Shown here: positions 43,058-57,241 of the stretch, in pieces
Layout: each line of letters opens with the position of its first letter
Position numbering within the stretch: the stretch's first letter is position 1
Assembly: GCA_040285825.1 (NCBI GenBank)
Contig: JAUPSS010000006.1
Coordinates: 1,426,001 to 1,490,000, forward strand
Direction: 5' to 3'
DNA from: Eukaryota sp. TZLM1-RC
Taxonomy: Eukaryota; Metamonada: BaSk clade
DNA: 64,000 nt
Program-made: the position numbers and the translations under genes
Notes under the pieces: model-generated
What the model saw: only the letters and a program-made list of their open reading frames with translations
Databases searched by the model: none
What the model was told of the DNA's origin: nothing

Positions 43058-43110
43058 CGCAACAACCACATTGCTACAATTCTGGGCACAGAATCTAACC
43101 TCGAAAACAG

Positions 43111-43780
43111 TATAAAACTGAATGTACGACCACTTTCTGTGAGAAGATTTCCTAAATCATCTAATCAATTGAGATCTTCAGTTCCAAGGGTACCAAAAAA
43201 ATTGAAAATGCAATTGGAACAAATTTTTATGTTTCTGTCCCTTTTTTTCCTTTTTTTGTCGCTTTTTTTGAAAGTCATTCAAAATTGCACTGGTTTAATT
43301 TCTCAGCAACCAAGGCTATTCGGTCTTCACCTAACAAATGAATCTTGAAAACAAAACATGCGTTTGAGATTAGGGCTGTATCCAAGTGAACTTTTTGAAT
43401 AATTTGCTTGTATTTGTAACAAAAAAACCGTCTGTCAATTTCCGTCGTATTGTGAGTTGTAAGAAATTTCTTCAATATCGGCCAGTTCTTCATAATGCTG
43501 TTCGTGATCCTAAGAATTATTCACAGTTTGGGTTTGTACATTAAGAGTAGAACCTTTGCAGCCACCAAGTAAAATAAGCTTCGGATGAATTAACTTCTCA
43601 ACTGTTGAGAAACTTTTTGTGTGGAATTCACCAAGGTAAAAAGACTCTAGAAAGTGCAATGATTTCAGAATTGTTGCTCGTATGATATCAAAAAGGAGCT
43701 CATGTTTGAGACTTTTTCCGGAATTCAGTGTCTAACGTAAAGAAAGAAGAATGAATACGTATAACAAAGGACATGGAGTT
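43111..43780 (-). pseudogene. Antisense endonuclease remnant forming the leader of copy 8
   Basis: As 19975-20640. A 72-codon minus-strand frame (43493-43275) runs into the Lys-rich SKKRQKK and FVPIAF blocks further on. Its own product contains VHLDTALISNACF and EDRIALVAEKL, which could be the endonuclease core, but no catalytic motif is clear. Confidence 0.42.
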
Positions 43781-43806
43781 GTGTGATGAGATGATGATGC
43801 TTGGAA

Positions 43807-46708
43807 ATGCAGCTTTTTGTACTTACTTCTGAGATGCATCGATCAAATATACTTCACACCCTGCGCTCGTGGTTTTCTTCAGTACCTGTGGAGCAAGACC
43901 ACCTAGATCTCAAAAAGATCCAACCCCTTTCAATCGTATCCAAGCACTACATTTGAATCTACCCACAAGTCTTTCCTTCACACAATCTGTGGTCTTCATA
44001 ATACTTTGAATCCTTTTTGTCACAGAGAACAACATGAAAGCTGTTTACATTATCTTGCTCAGTGAAGAATCTGTTGAGATAGAGCCTTTCAAACCAAGTT
44101 AGTTGACCTCCCTAGTCTCCCTGATATGAAGCCTTACCCTTATAAAAATTAATCTCATTAGTGCCATGTCCTACTATTTGAATTTCGTACCAGATTTTTC
44201 GTGTTCATTATCTCTTTGATATAGCCTCGAAAAAGATCTATTTGGATGATAGAGTTCTTCGTTAGTGACAAGTGCTTAATGATCAAGAATACAATTCCTA
44301 TGCTCTACAAAAACCTTATACAAACTTACTTCAGTCGCATTGAAAATAGGTCTGTTCTTTTTCGAGACCTTGATGAAAGTCAAAAAGCCCAGTTTCTGAC
44401 AAATTTTTCCTTCAGTTTTGCCCAAATCAGTTTCGGAGACCCGTGGGTGTGCTGTTTTGTTCAATTCGGAGGAATTCACATCAATATTGCAACAATATTC
44501 TCATTTTTGTTTACAATTTGTTTGCATATCCATTTGTAACGTATTTTTGATACGGCATCTGAGTCGTTATTTAGTACTTATGAAGCACAACTTGTTGAGT
44601 TATCAAATATTAAAGCTGCACTACATGTTTCAGCCAGGGAAGATATCAATTGTGCTCCTAGTCAAGTTTCTCCTATTAATGGTAAAACCTTGTTATGTTT
44701 ATAAGATGGATCCAAACTTTAATATGCGTAATTTAATCAAAATTTCATTTTGTCAATTATCAAACCTAATTTTCAATTTGTTAAATACTTACGATCCCAT
44801 TGTCGATTACCGCTTCCCTTTTTAAACATGCGGCTCTCAATGGGCCTAATCAACATCTCTCCGTCATTAATTTTCAACCTTTCGCCAGCGACGAAGATGC
44901 ACTTCAAGCTCTAGAAAAATTTTTTTCAAGGAGGTAGGGTACATCCAAGCCTTTTTTTCTTATGAATGTGATCATTCAGTTCCAGTACATTCTGGAATGA
45001 AAGACATTTGCCAAGAATTTAGCGACTTATCACCAAAAGGAAAATATGTTACTTGCGTCCAACGGAAATCACCGTGTATTGGACTAACAACTGCTATTTA
45101 TTTTGCATTATCGAAATTAAAACAATGTGGTTTGTTATCAATTGGAGAAATTTGTGTCTGATACCCCCGGACAAAGTATATGAAAGTCTTATCTATATTA
45201 ACAGTGTAGTTTTTATTTTTGTAAGGATTTGCCGTTGAACAATGTACACAAACTCATGAATACACTTAGCCAGAGACACTTTCAGTTTTTTATTTGGTGT
45301 ACATTGGAAACAAGTTACCGGCCTTGAAAGAAAGGATGTTTCGATACAAAAAAATACACGTATGAAATGAATCTTTATAGAGACAATTTTTATTTCTACT
45401 TTGAACAAACGTTGTGATCAATTAAACAAAAAAAACTAGGACGACATGTTGAAAAAAAGATTTCTTATATATAGGAATTGCATTATTTAAGAAGAATTTT
45501 TTTCCTTAGCTGAGACTACAGTTAAGAGTTTGCTCGATTCAATGTGGAAGAAACTGAACGATCGAGATAAAGGACTATTTCTATTTTTATTGTCTTGTTT
45601 TCGGTGACTGGGAAATCAGAACAATTTCCCCTTGATTTATTCACTTCTGAAAGATTTCATTCTAATTTTTGAAAAAGTTGCCTTGTTTTTAACAGAATTA
45701 TTCTCCCTGCTGTTGGAGCTGGTACAGGTCTATTTTTGTATAAATAGAACTGTTGCTGAAATAATTTGTTCTTCTTCAACCAACTCTGGCGAATCAACTA
45801 TTATGAATGCTTTTTCGTCTTCTTTGGGATTCTGGAAGCGAAGCATGGTTTCATTCTGTTTTTTTATAAAGGTTATTCGAAAGTTATTTCTTAATCGAAG
45901 AGGTAAAATTAAAAATTCAACCAAAAAGATGCTTTTGATCTCTATTTTTTTAATCCGATGTACTAGCGAAAATCTTCCTTCAGAATTATTATATAGTCAG
46001 CTTCAATGTTCGTTTTTTGAAAATTTGTGCAAAAAGAGGGATTCGAAGTTGAAAAAAACTTATAGATGAAGCCATTTGTATTTTTTTAACAACAGTGGCA
46101 AAATTGTTGAAAAAAATTTGGAGATTACGATGTGCCTGAAGGTTTTTGTTAAAGAACGTCAAATTTCTCAGTTCTTCACTATTCTAGGGGATACATTCCG
46201 TTATTTTTGCTCAAAAATTTGCATTCCAGGAGAGCACACTGTTTGGATCTCTCGTTGATTTCCTATCAACAGGCATTGGCTGAGGATTCCGGGTCTACTT
46301 TTTGCAGCGCATGGATTTTTTTATTGACATATTGTTGTTGTTATTTTTTTCGGGTAGAAATGATTTGGCTAACCGTTTTTTTCCACCAGCGAGTATCTCA
46401 CACATGAGTTATTTATTTCTTTTAGTTGAAAAAAATCCCCAGATTCCGTCCTTCAATTTGATTCATGGTTTACGAGTATGGGAGAATTTTTTTGCTGTCT
46501 CACAGTTTTGAAGCATTGTCTGATGATGAGCAACTAGCAGTTGGTAGAATATGGTCATTTTTTTCTTCATAAGTAAGATGTTATCTTTTGACGATCGAAA
46601 TTTGGTTTGGGATAATGATACTGTTGCTGAGTATATCAAAAATTCCTCAATCGCGACTATTGTTGCAACATGATGAAGATGATGATAATTCAGATTGTTT
46701 TTACATTG
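43807..46708 (+). pseudogene. ORF-A copy 8, 3'-truncated, many frameshifts
   Basis: Type II allele throughout (RSVLFRDLDES, VELSN, DPNFN, QPFAS, RHFQFF), unlike copy 5, which holds the same place in the higher-order repeat. ATG 43807 is equivalent to the copy 4 start. Homopolymer differences break the frame about every 100-300 bp. It ends at 46708/46709 at exactly the same base as copy 5 and joins the same tail I position. Confidence 0.72.
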
Positions 46709-47485
46709 TTGCTGATTTTTCATCACATTTGCACCCTCTATTCCCTTTATGATTACCCCATATGATTTCCGACAACTGGGAGTTGAACCCACAAACATTG
46801 GGATTTCTACTGTTATTTTGTTGGAGGTGGTGGTATTTGAACCTAGAACATGGTTTTGAGTGGAAATCTTTATTCTTATTTATTATTTATTTATTATTAA
46901 ACTAACTGAAAATTTCTCATGAAGGATGATTTTTCGCTGGTTTGGGTTTTTAGTTAATTATCATGTTTTTACATGTAAATGATATAATTTACCATTAACC
47001 TTAAGTTGGTTGATTGAACACAATTTAAACTTGAAATTTACCAATGCCAAAACTTAAGGTTCAGATGATCTAGATGATGAAGTTAGTGATGAAACATTAA
47101 GACCCTTGTTACAACTAATGTTGGCTTTGATGATGTAGTTGTTGTTTGTTATTCAAATGCTATTGTAGGGTTCCATTCATCATTATTATTATTTTTCAAT
47201 TTGAGAGTCTCCACCAAATATTGAGAGTAATTCTCTTTATTTTTGAGTTTCTATTGATAAACACATAAACGACTAATTAATCATCAATCATTCTGTTTTT
47301 TTAACTGTTGTAAGATGATTATGGTCAAGAAAGACCTGATTACGTGTTTCTGTATAGTCTACATGTTTTTTTGGATTTTTTTGGATGTTTGTTGACAACA
47401 ACCTTTTTATGTGATTTAACTAGTCTTAATATAGTCTTATTAATATATTTATATATGATTTTTTTATAACTAATCATTTAAATAA
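46709..47485 (+). other. Tail I remnant, second instance
   Basis: Same deletion product as 32689-33451, with longer homopolymers. Confidence 0.65.
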
Positions 47486-47745
47486 TTACTTTTTTTCGAA
47501 ATGAAAAAAATGTGAAGCACTGTTATTATGGTGCAAGACAAGTCTGGTTTTTTTGTTTCCAAACATTGTGATAAGGACAACTACCATGTGAATACAGCAA
47601 CTTCACAATTATTAGAAGATTTTTTTGTGAGAAAAAAAACGTCTGAGTGAATATTTGAGTTTTTATCAATTCTATGATTAGTTTTATGATTAACATACCT
47701 AATACTTCAGTACTGACAATTTGTTACAAAGGGTCAATGGACTGA
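47486..47745 (+). pseudogene. Possible former N-terminal segment of ORF-A (copy 9)
   Basis: Counterpart of 33452-33700, with several longer T and A runs, so out of frame. Confidence 0.3.
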
Positions 47746-47765
47746 GAAGAATTATTTTTCCGATT

Positions 47766-49490
47766 GTGAAGGCTGTTTACATTATCTTGCACAGTGAAGA
47801 AACTGTTGAGATAGAGCCTTTGAAAACCAAGTTAGCTGACCTCCCTAGTCTCCTTGATGTGAAGCCTTACCCTTATAAAATTAATCTCATTAGTGCCATG
47901 TCCTACTATTTGAATTTCGTACCAGATTTTTCGTGTTCATTATCTCTTTGATATAGCCTCGAAAAAGATCTATTTGGATGATAGAGTTCTTCGTTAGTGA
48001 CAAGCGCTTAATGATCAAGAATACAATTCCTATGCTCTACAAAAACCTTATACAAACTTACTTCAGTCGCATTGAAAAATAGGCCCGTTCATTTTCGAGA
48101 CCTTGATAAAAAGTCAAAAAGCCCATTTTTCTGAAAAAAATTTTTCCTTCAGTTTTGCCCAAATCAGTTTCGGAGACCCGTGGGTGTGCTGTTTTTGTTC
48201 AATTCGGAGGAATTCACATCAATATTACAACAGTATTCTCATTTTTGTTTACAATTTGTTTGCATATCCGTTTTGTAACGTATTTTGATACGGCATCTGA
48301 GTCGTTATTTAGTACTTATGAAGCACAACTTGTTCAGTTATCAAATATTAAAAGCTGCACTACATGTTTCAGCCAGGGAAGATATCAATTGTGCTCCTAG
48401 TCAAGTTTCTCCTATTAATGGTAAACCTTGTTATGTTTATAAGATGGATGCAAACTTTAATATGCGCAATTTAATCAAAATTTCATTTTTGTCAATTATC
48501 AAACCTAATTTTTCAATTTGTTAAATACTTTACGATCCCATTGTCGATTACCGCTTCCCTTTTAAACATGCGGCTCTCAATGGGCCTAATCAACATCTCT
48601 CCGTCATTAATTTTCAACCTTTCGCCAGCGACGAAGATGCACTTCAAGCTCTAGAAAAATTTTTTTCAAGGAGGTAGGGTACATCCAAGCCGTTTTTTTC
48701 TTATGAATGTGATCATTCAGTTCCAGTACATTCTGGAATGAAAAAAACATTTGCCAAGAATTTAGCGACTTATCACCAAAAGGAAAAATATGTTACTTGC
48801 GTCCAACGGAAATCACCGTGTATTGGACTAACAACTGCTATTTATTTTGCATTATCGAAATTAAACAATGTGGTTTGTTATCAATTGGAGAAATTTGTGT
48901 CTGATACCCCGGACAAAGTATATGAAAGTCTTATCTATATTAACAGTGTAGTTTTTATTTTGTAAGGATTTGCTGTTGAACAATGTACACAAACTCATGA
49001 ATACACTTAGCCAGAGACACTTTCAGTTTTTTTCATTTGGTGTACATTGGAAACAAGTTACCGGCCTTGAAAGAAAGGATGTTTCGATACAAAAAAATAC
49101 ACGTATGAAATGAATCTTTATAGAGACAATTTTATTTCTACTTTGAACAAACGTTGTGATCAATTAAAACAAAAAAACTAGGACGACATGTTGAAAAAAA
49201 GATTTCTTATATATAGGAATTGCATTATTTAAGAAGAATTTTTTTCCTTAGCTGAGACTACAGTTAAGAGTTTGCTCGATTCAATGTGGAAGAAACTGAA
49301 CGATCGAGATAAAGGACTATTTCTATTTTATTGTCTTGTTTTCGGTGACTGGGAAATCAGAACAATTTCCCCTTGATTTATTCACTTCTGAAAGATTTCA
49401 TTCTAATTTTTGAAAAAGTTGCCTTGTTTTTAACAGAATTATTCTCCCTGCTGTTGGAGCTGGTACAGGTCTATTTTGTTAAATAGAACT
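47766..49490 (+). pseudogene. ORF-A copy 9, 3'-truncated
   Basis: Type I allele (HPSRFS, MKN, QPFAS), the counterpart of copy 6. It has the same 3' deletion junction at 49490/49491 and the same private GTTAAATAG for GTATAAATAG just before it. Frames are short because of homopolymer differences; GTG at the start site. Confidence 0.72.
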
Positions 49491-49623
49491 AAAAAAACGT
49501 CTGAGTGAATATTTGAGTTTTTATCAATTCTATGATTAGTTTTATGATTAACATACCTAATACTTCAGTACTGACAATTTGTTACAAAGGGTCAATGGAC
49601 TGAGAAGAATTATTTTTCCGATT

Positions 49624-52600
49624 GTGAAGGCTGTTTACATTATCTTGCACAGTGAAGAAACTGTTGAGATAGAGCCTTTGAAAACCAAGTTAGCTGACCT
49701 CCCTAGTCTCCCTTGATGTGAAGCCTTACCCTTATAAAAATTAATCTCATTAGTGCCATGTCCTACTATTTAAATTTCGTACCAGATTTTCGTGTTCATT
49801 ATCTCTTTGATATAGCCTCGAAAAAGATCTATTTGGATGATAGAGTTCTTCGTTAGTGACAAGCGCTTAATGATCAAGAATACAATTCCTATGCTCTACA
49901 AAAACCTTATACAAACTTACTTCAGTCGCATTGAAAATAGGCCCGTTCATTTTTCGAGACCTTGATAAAAGTCAAAAAGCCCATTTTCTGAAAAAAATTT
50001 TTCCTTCAGTTTTTGCCCAAATCAGTCTCGGAGACCCGTGGGTGTGCTGTTTTGTTCAATTCGGAGGAATTCACATCAATATTGCAACAGTATTCTCATT
50101 TTTGTTTACAATTTGTTTTGCATATCCGTTTGTAACGTATTTTTGATACGGCATCTGAGTCGTTATTTAGTACTTATGAAGCACAACTTGTTCAGTTATC
50201 AAATATTAAAGCTGCACTACATGTTTCAGCCAGGGAAGATATCAATTGTGCTCCTAGTCAAGTTTCTCCTATTAATGGTAAACCTTGTTATGTTTATAAG
50301 ATGGATGCAAACTTTAATATGCGTAATTTAATCAAAATTTCATTTTTGTCAATTATCAAACCTAATTTTTCAATTTGTTAAATACTTACGATCCCATTGT
50401 CGATTACCGCTTCCCTTTTTAAAACATGCGGCTCTCAATGGGCCTAATCAACATCTCTCTGTCATTAATTTTTCAACCTTTCGTCAGCGACGAAGATGCA
50501 CTTCAAGCTCTAGAAATTTTTTTCAAGGAGGTAGGGTACATCCAAGCCGTTTTTTTCTTATGAATGTGATCATTCAGTTCCAGTACATTCTGGAATGAAA
50601 AAAACATTTGCCAAGAATTTAGCGACTTATCACCAAAAGGAAAAATATGTTACTTGCGTCCAACGGAAATCACCGTGTATTGGACTAACAACTGCTATTT
50701 ATTTTTGCATTATCGAAATTAAACAATGTGGTTTGTTATCAATTGGAGAAATTTGTGTCTGATACCCCGGACAAAGTATATGAAAGTCTTATCTATATTA
50801 ACAGTGTAGTTCTATTTTTGTAAGGATTTGCCGTTGAACAATGTACACAAACTCATGAATACACTTAGCCAGAGACACTTTGAGTTTTTTTCATTTGGTG
50901 TACATTGGAAACAAGTTACCGGCCTTGAAAGAAAGGATGTTTCGATACAAAAAAATACACGTATGAAATGAATCTTTATAGAGACAATTTTATTTCTACT
51001 TTGAACAAACGTTGTGATCAATTAAAACAAAAAAACTAGGACGACATGTTGAAAAAAAGATTTCTTATATATAGGAATTGCATTATTTAAGAAGAATTTT
51101 TTTCCTTAGCTGAGACTACAGTTAAGAGTTTGCTCGATTCAATGTGGAAGAAACTGAACGATCGAGATAAAGGACTATTTCTATTTTTATTGTCTTGTTT
51201 TCGGTGACTGGGAAATCAGAACAATTTCCCCTTGATTTATTCACTTCTGAAAGATTTCATTCTAATTTTGAAAAAGTTGCCTTGTTTTTAACAGAATTAT
51301 TCTCCCTGCTGTTGGAGCTGGTACAGGTCTATTTTTGTATAAATAGAACTGTTGCTGAAATAATTTGTTCTTCTTCAACCAACTCTGGCGAATCAACTAT
51401 TATGAATGCTTTTTCGTCTTCTTTGGGATTCTGGAAGCGAAGCATGGTTTCATTCTGTTTTTTTATAAAGGTTATTCGAAAGTTATTTCTTAATCGAAGA
51501 GGTAAAATTAAAAATTCAACCAAAAGATGCTTTTGATCTCTATTTTTTTAATCCGATGTACTAGCGAAAAATCTTCCTTCAGAATTATTATATAGTCAGC
51601 TTCAATGTTCGTTTTTTGAAAAATTTGTGCAAAAAGAGGGATTCGAAGTTGAAAAACTCTTATAGATGAAGCCATTTGTATTTTTTTAACAACAGTGGCA
51701 AAATTGTTGAAAAAAAATTTGGAGATTACGATGTGCCTGAAGGTTTTTGTTAAAGAACGTCAAATTTCTCAGTTCTTCACTATTCTAGGGGATACATTCC
51801 GTTATTTTTGCTCAAAAATTTGCATTCCAGGAGAGCACACTGTTTGGATCTCTCGTTGATTTCCTATCAACAGGCATTGGCTGAGGATTCCGGGTCTACT
51901 TTTTGCAGCGCATGGATTTTTTTATTGACATATTGTTGTTGTTATTTTTTTCGGGTAGAAATGATTTGGCTAACCGTTTTTTTCCACCAGCGAGTATCTC
52001 ACACATGAGTTATTTATTTCTTTAGTTGAAAAAAATCCCCAGATTCCGTCCTTCAATTTGATTCATGGTTTACGAGTATGGGAGAATTTTTTTGCTGTCT
52101 CACAGTTTTTGAAGCATTGTCTGATGATGAGCAACTAGCAGTTGGTAGAATATGGTCTTTTTTTCTTCATAAGTAAGATGTTATCTTTTGACGATCGAAA
52201 TTTGGTTTGGGATAATGATACTGTTGCTGAGTATATCAAAAATTCCTCAATCGCGACTATTGTTGCAACATGATGAAGATGATGATAATTCAGATTGTTT
52301 TACATTGGCAACTGTTGTGGAGAAAGACCACCGAAATCTATCTTTAGAGGCAGCTACTCTGTTTCTTTACGGTGAAACTGATTGTGAATCTGTATTTAAT
52401 AATTTGGAAGATGTTTTCACTAGTAGTAGTAGTAAAAACTGTACACTAACTACAATGCTCCAATTATATTTTAAGCCTGATTTATTCCGATCCAAGAATT
52501 TCAACATTGTTCTTATTGATGACCAATTTATAAATCAACAATCCTGTTATCTTGAACTAAGAGATTCCAAATATAGGCTGTGTAAGGCACAGCAGGATTC

Positions 52601-52766
52601 TTACATGTTCATGCCAGCTGCGTTGACTAAAGACAGTGTAGGCAGCATGAATGTGAGAACTCTATCAAATGACCAATTGCCCGTCACAGTATATTGTGAT
52701 TCAAATGCTATTATTATTTTCTCCAAAAATAAACCCTACCTTAAAATTTCACCAAAAACCCTGTGA
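49624..52766 (+). pseudogene. ORF-A copy 10, full length, frameshifted
   Basis: Type I allele, the counterpart of copy 7 (QPFVS, RHFEFF, KPDLFRS). Many homopolymer breaks up to about 52280. The last 160 codons then read cleanly to TGA 52764-52766, with a private VYCDS for VFCDS. The sudden change from broken to clean frame within one copy is noted separately. Confidence 0.72.
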
Positions 52767-52969
52767 TTGTTTATTAAGGTATATGAGTCTATTTAAAAAG
52801 CTTAGTTTTTTTGTTTATATTTGAAAAAAACCCTGCTGTTTCATCAACTTCCACAATGTTTCAGAACATATGCATGAACCATTGCGAATGAGTTTTCATC
52901 GGTTACCTTATCTTATATTTGTTGTTATATGTTATAGACTATTTTTATTTTTTTGCATAAATATGTTTG

Positions 52970-53267
52970 AACATTCCTATTGATCAATTATCACTAAAAA
53001 AGTGTATTCAAATTCACCACAGCTCACTTTGCATCATGCTCTGAATTGTTCGGAATTGATAACTGATTGTTCTTCATAACATGATGCTGTTAGAGGCACT
53101 GTGTTCAATATGGCATGAACTGCCTGAATCTGGTGTATTAAAGAGCCTCTGGTGAAAGATGAACTGTCATTGAATATTTTTAGTTGATGACAGGGGTGAT
53201 ATATAATGCGATAGGGTTGCGGACTCTAAAGCTGCTGTTGACGTTGTCTTCTGTAATGTGCCAAATG
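52970..53267 (+). pseudogene. Decayed zinc-knuckle/endonuclease remnant (tail II, copy 10)
   Basis: Same as 38849-39145. Confidence 0.5.
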
Positions 53268-53403
53268 AGAATTAGTTTTTTTGTCAATTTGAATTTTTAT
53301 TAAGTGTTGTAGTTCAATAAAACAATTCAATTATGTAAGGAGGTTGAAACAATTTTTTTCTTCTTATTGTTACAAATATTTGTTGCGAAACTCTTTTGAG
53401 GAA
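53268..53403. repeat. Diverged direct repeat, left copy (tail II, copy 10)
   Basis: Copy of 16098-16232; the partner is at 56923-57065. Confidence 0.5.
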
Positions 53404-53891
53404 ATTCAGCAATTGACACATGGTTATAAAACACGAGATCACAATCCAAGGAATAAATTGGATTTGTTGAGTTGGCATTCATCTTAATGAATGTTTAGTG
53501 GAATTACTTCTTATTAATTAATACTAAGTAATATTTTTTTGTAGTTTCCATTTTTACAGGATTATAAAGATTGACTGGAGTTTGCTCAGTTGGGTTTTTT
53601 TCTGTAGTTATAAAAACATAATTCATTTTTTGAGTCAAAAATCAAAAAAATATTTCTTGTATTTCAGTACCCAGACTTAATAGCACTCAATTTATTGAAC
53701 CAACATTCCCTGTGTTTTTTTGAAATGAACTGAGGAGAGAATGAAACACAAATTTCAAATTATGAGCCATTTTGATAGAGCATCAGCACTTGAATGAGTA
53801 AATCGTATATGTGTAATTACGGGTAATGTTGCTTTCTAAATAATTATTTTTAAAATGAATTAACGTTTAAAGATTACGGTTAACTTTATAG
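53404..53891. other. Tail II spacer
   Basis: Copy of 16233-16707. Nothing supported. Confidence 0.5.
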
Positions 53892-54546
53892 AACATCTTC
53901 AATTTAGATTTTTAAGAATGCTTTCAATTCTGTATCTCGTTCTTCCATTTTTACCTTTGCTGCAAAAAGCATTTTTCCTGAAGTTGAGCCTTTTTTTCTA
54001 TTCATTTTTATGGAAAATCATCCACATTGGTCTATGAAAACTTTGACCTGTTTTTCGTCTTCAGGTGTTAAACAAGGTGATCCACTTGGTCCTTTTTTTC
54101 TTTTGTCTGGCAATTCATCCATTAATGTGCGAATTGAAAGAAAAAAATTCCCAGAAATAGATATTGTAGCATATATGGATGACATTTCTGTAATTTTAAC
54201 GCCGCAAAAAAAGAAGATAAAAAAATATGAAGAACCTTTGGCACAGTTAGGTAGAGTGGAACATGTGAAATATCAGTTTGTGCCGTTTGCAATTTCTCTT
54301 TTTGGCAATATTGGACCTTTCAGGGTTGCACTTTTTTTGAAAATTTCAAAAAAAGTGTTACTGAATAGGTCTGGTAAAAACAATGAACTCCACTTTCTGG
54401 ATAAATAGAATTGTTTTTCTGCATTTTTCAAGTCTATTCCAACATTGATTTCAAAGGCGCTTTTAGCTATTGGTGTAGAATATGAACGTAATGCTGTGAG
54501 TAGGTTCAGTAATAGTGACGCTTGTTTGGAGGATATTGAATTCTAG
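53892..54546 (+). pseudogene. RT palm fused to endonuclease tail (tail II, copy 10)
   Basis: In this copy a 132-codon frame (54010-54408) joins YMDDISVIL and FVPFAISLFGNIG in one reading frame, so the palm and endonuclease tail appear as one polypeptide. The frame between GVKQGDPLGP and YMDD is shifted in part. The in-frame join depends on homopolymer lengths that differ between copies and may not be real. Confidence 0.65.
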
Positions 54547-55080
54547 ATGGTTTTTTTATCTCAATAATTATTCCAGTTTTTAAAAAAATAAATTAAAAGT
54601 ATTATAAAAATGTTTTTTTATAGAACTATTTACAATAATTAATCACAAATTGATATCAATACATTCCCTCTACCACGATACTGAAAGTTTTGTTTTTTTG
54701 AACTGGGTCCATCCAAACAGTGATCAGTTGGTGATACAATTTTTGTTATGGTTTTTTTGTGCTGTTGCCAGCATAAATTTTGCTTATTAAAAAAAGACGG
54801 CTTTAACCTCAAGGAAATTGTGTAAAATTTTTTTATTAATTGAGAAACAGAATTATGTATATGGGTTGATGAAAAAAATTCTTCCAGTATTTCCTCAAAT
54901 GAGATATTTTGTTCAATAAGTACTGTGCAAATACTGTAATAAATATGAATATAATATACTATATATAATAATTATATTGTGCAACCTTGCCAATCCAAAT
55001 GTCTTTAATATAAAGTCTTGGATCATTTGTTTTAAGCTTATTTATTGAACTCAATCAATCAACCTGTGTCGTCTAGTATG
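54547..55080. other. Tail II spacer
   Basis: Copy of 17344-17849. Nothing supported. Confidence 0.5.
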
Positions 55081-55084
55081 GGAA

Positions 55085-55235
55085 ATATATGGTTTTTGAA
55101 TGCTCAATACAAAACGACTGATCAGAAAAATCGAATGTACGACCACTTTCTTTGAGAAGATTTCCTAAATCATTTGAAAAAAATTGAGATCTAAAAAAAT
55201 GGCCGTGTTCTTCCTGATGCCCAAGAAGCAAAAAA
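55085..55235 (-). pseudogene. Endonuclease C-terminal fragment, third lineage (tail II, copy 10)
   Basis: Copy of 17850-18010. Confidence 0.4.
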
Positions 55236-55334
55236 ATCTTGTTCAGTTCTTCAACTGCTTATTCTTCCTCCTGTAAGGTTTTAACTGCACTATTTTTCGG
55301 TCTTTCGTTTCCTTTTTTTCAATGGTCACATCAT

Positions 55335-56735
55335 TCTGAAGCAGATGAATCGAATTTCATTGAGTACTGTTATCTCTTTGACCATTTTTTTGGAAATCAT
55401 TCAATAAAAGTTTCTGCTTCATCTGATAATCTTCCATTTATCGAAAAATAGGAAAGCAATAAAAACCAGCTGTGTATTTCTATCAACATTAGCCTCCTCA
55501 GTATCTGTATCATATTTTTCTATGTCTTTCTTTTGCTTTTAAAAATCAAGAACACTTACAGGACCAAGTTTTTCCTCTGTGAACAACAGTATCATTTGCA
55601 TCATTACATGAGACAAAGTCAAAAGTAGCTTCAGAATTATCAATCCAATCACAGTATACAGCAACTTTATCACCACAACCAAAAATAATTCTGAGAACGT
55701 GTTTGCTTTTAGCAGAGGCTCTTTGTTACACGATATGCTTACAGTTTGTGCTATATTGAAAAGAGTGTCTCTAGCAGGATCATGTAATGAAGAACGATAA
55801 GTTATCAATTTAGAACAATTCAGAGCATGGCGCAAAGTGAGTTGAGGTGAATTCGAACAAATACATTTTTTTCTTTTGATAATAGTTGATTAATGGGGAT
55901 ATTCAAATATAATCTCATTTTTTTATTACAAATGCATCATTAGTAACACACAGTCCAAATCTTCGTGGTACAATTTTTACAAAAAGTGAAGAATCTGATG
56001 ACTGGCATTCACAAACACCCTTTTTCCAATAACAATGAGTGAAGATTGTGATTTAAAACAGCCGAGCTGCATATATATATTATAAAGATCAGTTTCATAC
56101 ATTCCAGTCAATCGTTTCTAAAATGTTCGAATAGTGTATTTTAAATTTAATAGATTCTTTTTCTGGAATATTGCAATACAATGATGGAAAGCATCGACTC
56201 CATTTTTTTCTACATCAATTTTTGAAATTTCTTTTATTTAATACGAAAAACAGTAGAACTTTTGCGTTATAAAAAAATTTTTCCCGATCTGCAAATATTT
56301 CGGAAAAACTCAAAGATTGCGTTTTTTTGCATCCCCCCAATAAAAAAACACGAAGTCAGAATAGAAGCCCTCATCCAACTTAAAACCGCCATAATGTGGA
56401 CTAAGGTAAGCATGGTCTGGAATTTAGAACATTTTACATCCCAAAAAAATTGTGACAAAACATTTGCACCTAACTCATCAAACTTCTGAGCCAAAGGCCT
56501 AGTGGAAAGAGGATTTTTTTAGATCGAAATATATGATTGAAGTTGGAATTAAAACACAGTCTTATAATGGTAAATTTGATATGTCTCTGTACATCTATAG
56601 TCATCATTCGGTCAATTGTATCGGAAATTGAGTTCAACTTTTTAAACATTGTTTTTGGTAATGTCATCATTATTTCCTAAAAACGAACCCAAATGACGAA
56701 TAGCATCAATTGAATATAATTCGGCTTTGAGGTAT
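55335..56735 (-). pseudogene. RT C-terminal half, zinc knuckle and endonuclease (tail II, copy 10)
   Basis: Copy of 41200-42600. The thumb frame is at 56470-56670, the knuckle and endonuclease at 55835-55430. Broken by homopolymer differences. Confidence 0.6.
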
Positions 56736-56922
56736 AATTATAATACAGTTTGAACAACATCATGATTTTTGAAGCAAATTTGTAGTCCAAATGTTGATAT
56801 TCCTTTGTGCTATTTTTACAAAAAAATCATAAGGTATTTCAATCTGTTCATGTTACTGCAGTGTTTTTCAAAAATTGTTTTTGCAAATGGTTAATTTATC
56901 AACTTCCATTCAGGTATTAAAT

Positions 56923-57065
56923 AGAATTAGTTTTTTTGTCAATTTAAACTTAAGTTTAAATTTAAGTGTTGTAGTTTAATAATGTAATTCAATTATGTCT
57001 GGAGGTTGAAACAATTTTTTTCTTATTGCTACATATAATTGTTGGGAAACTCTTTTTGCGGAAAT
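56923..57065. repeat. Diverged direct repeat, right copy (tail II, copy 10)
   Basis: Copy of 19657-19796. Confidence 0.5.
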
Positions 57066-57114
57066 AATAAGCTGAGATGAGATGATGATGCAAGGGATTT
57101 GTATTTGATGTAGG

Positions 57115-57187
57115 GTTGGACGATGCGTATCCGTAACTGTTACGTTACGTTAAATAACAGTAACTGGAACGTATTCTGAGCTCCAAC
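57115..57187. repeat. Imperfect palindrome (tail II, copy 10)
   Basis: Copy of 19847-19919. Confidence 0.4.
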
Positions 57188-57241
57188 CGCAACAACCACA
57201 TTGCTACAATTCTGGGCACAGAATCTAACCTCGAAAAACAG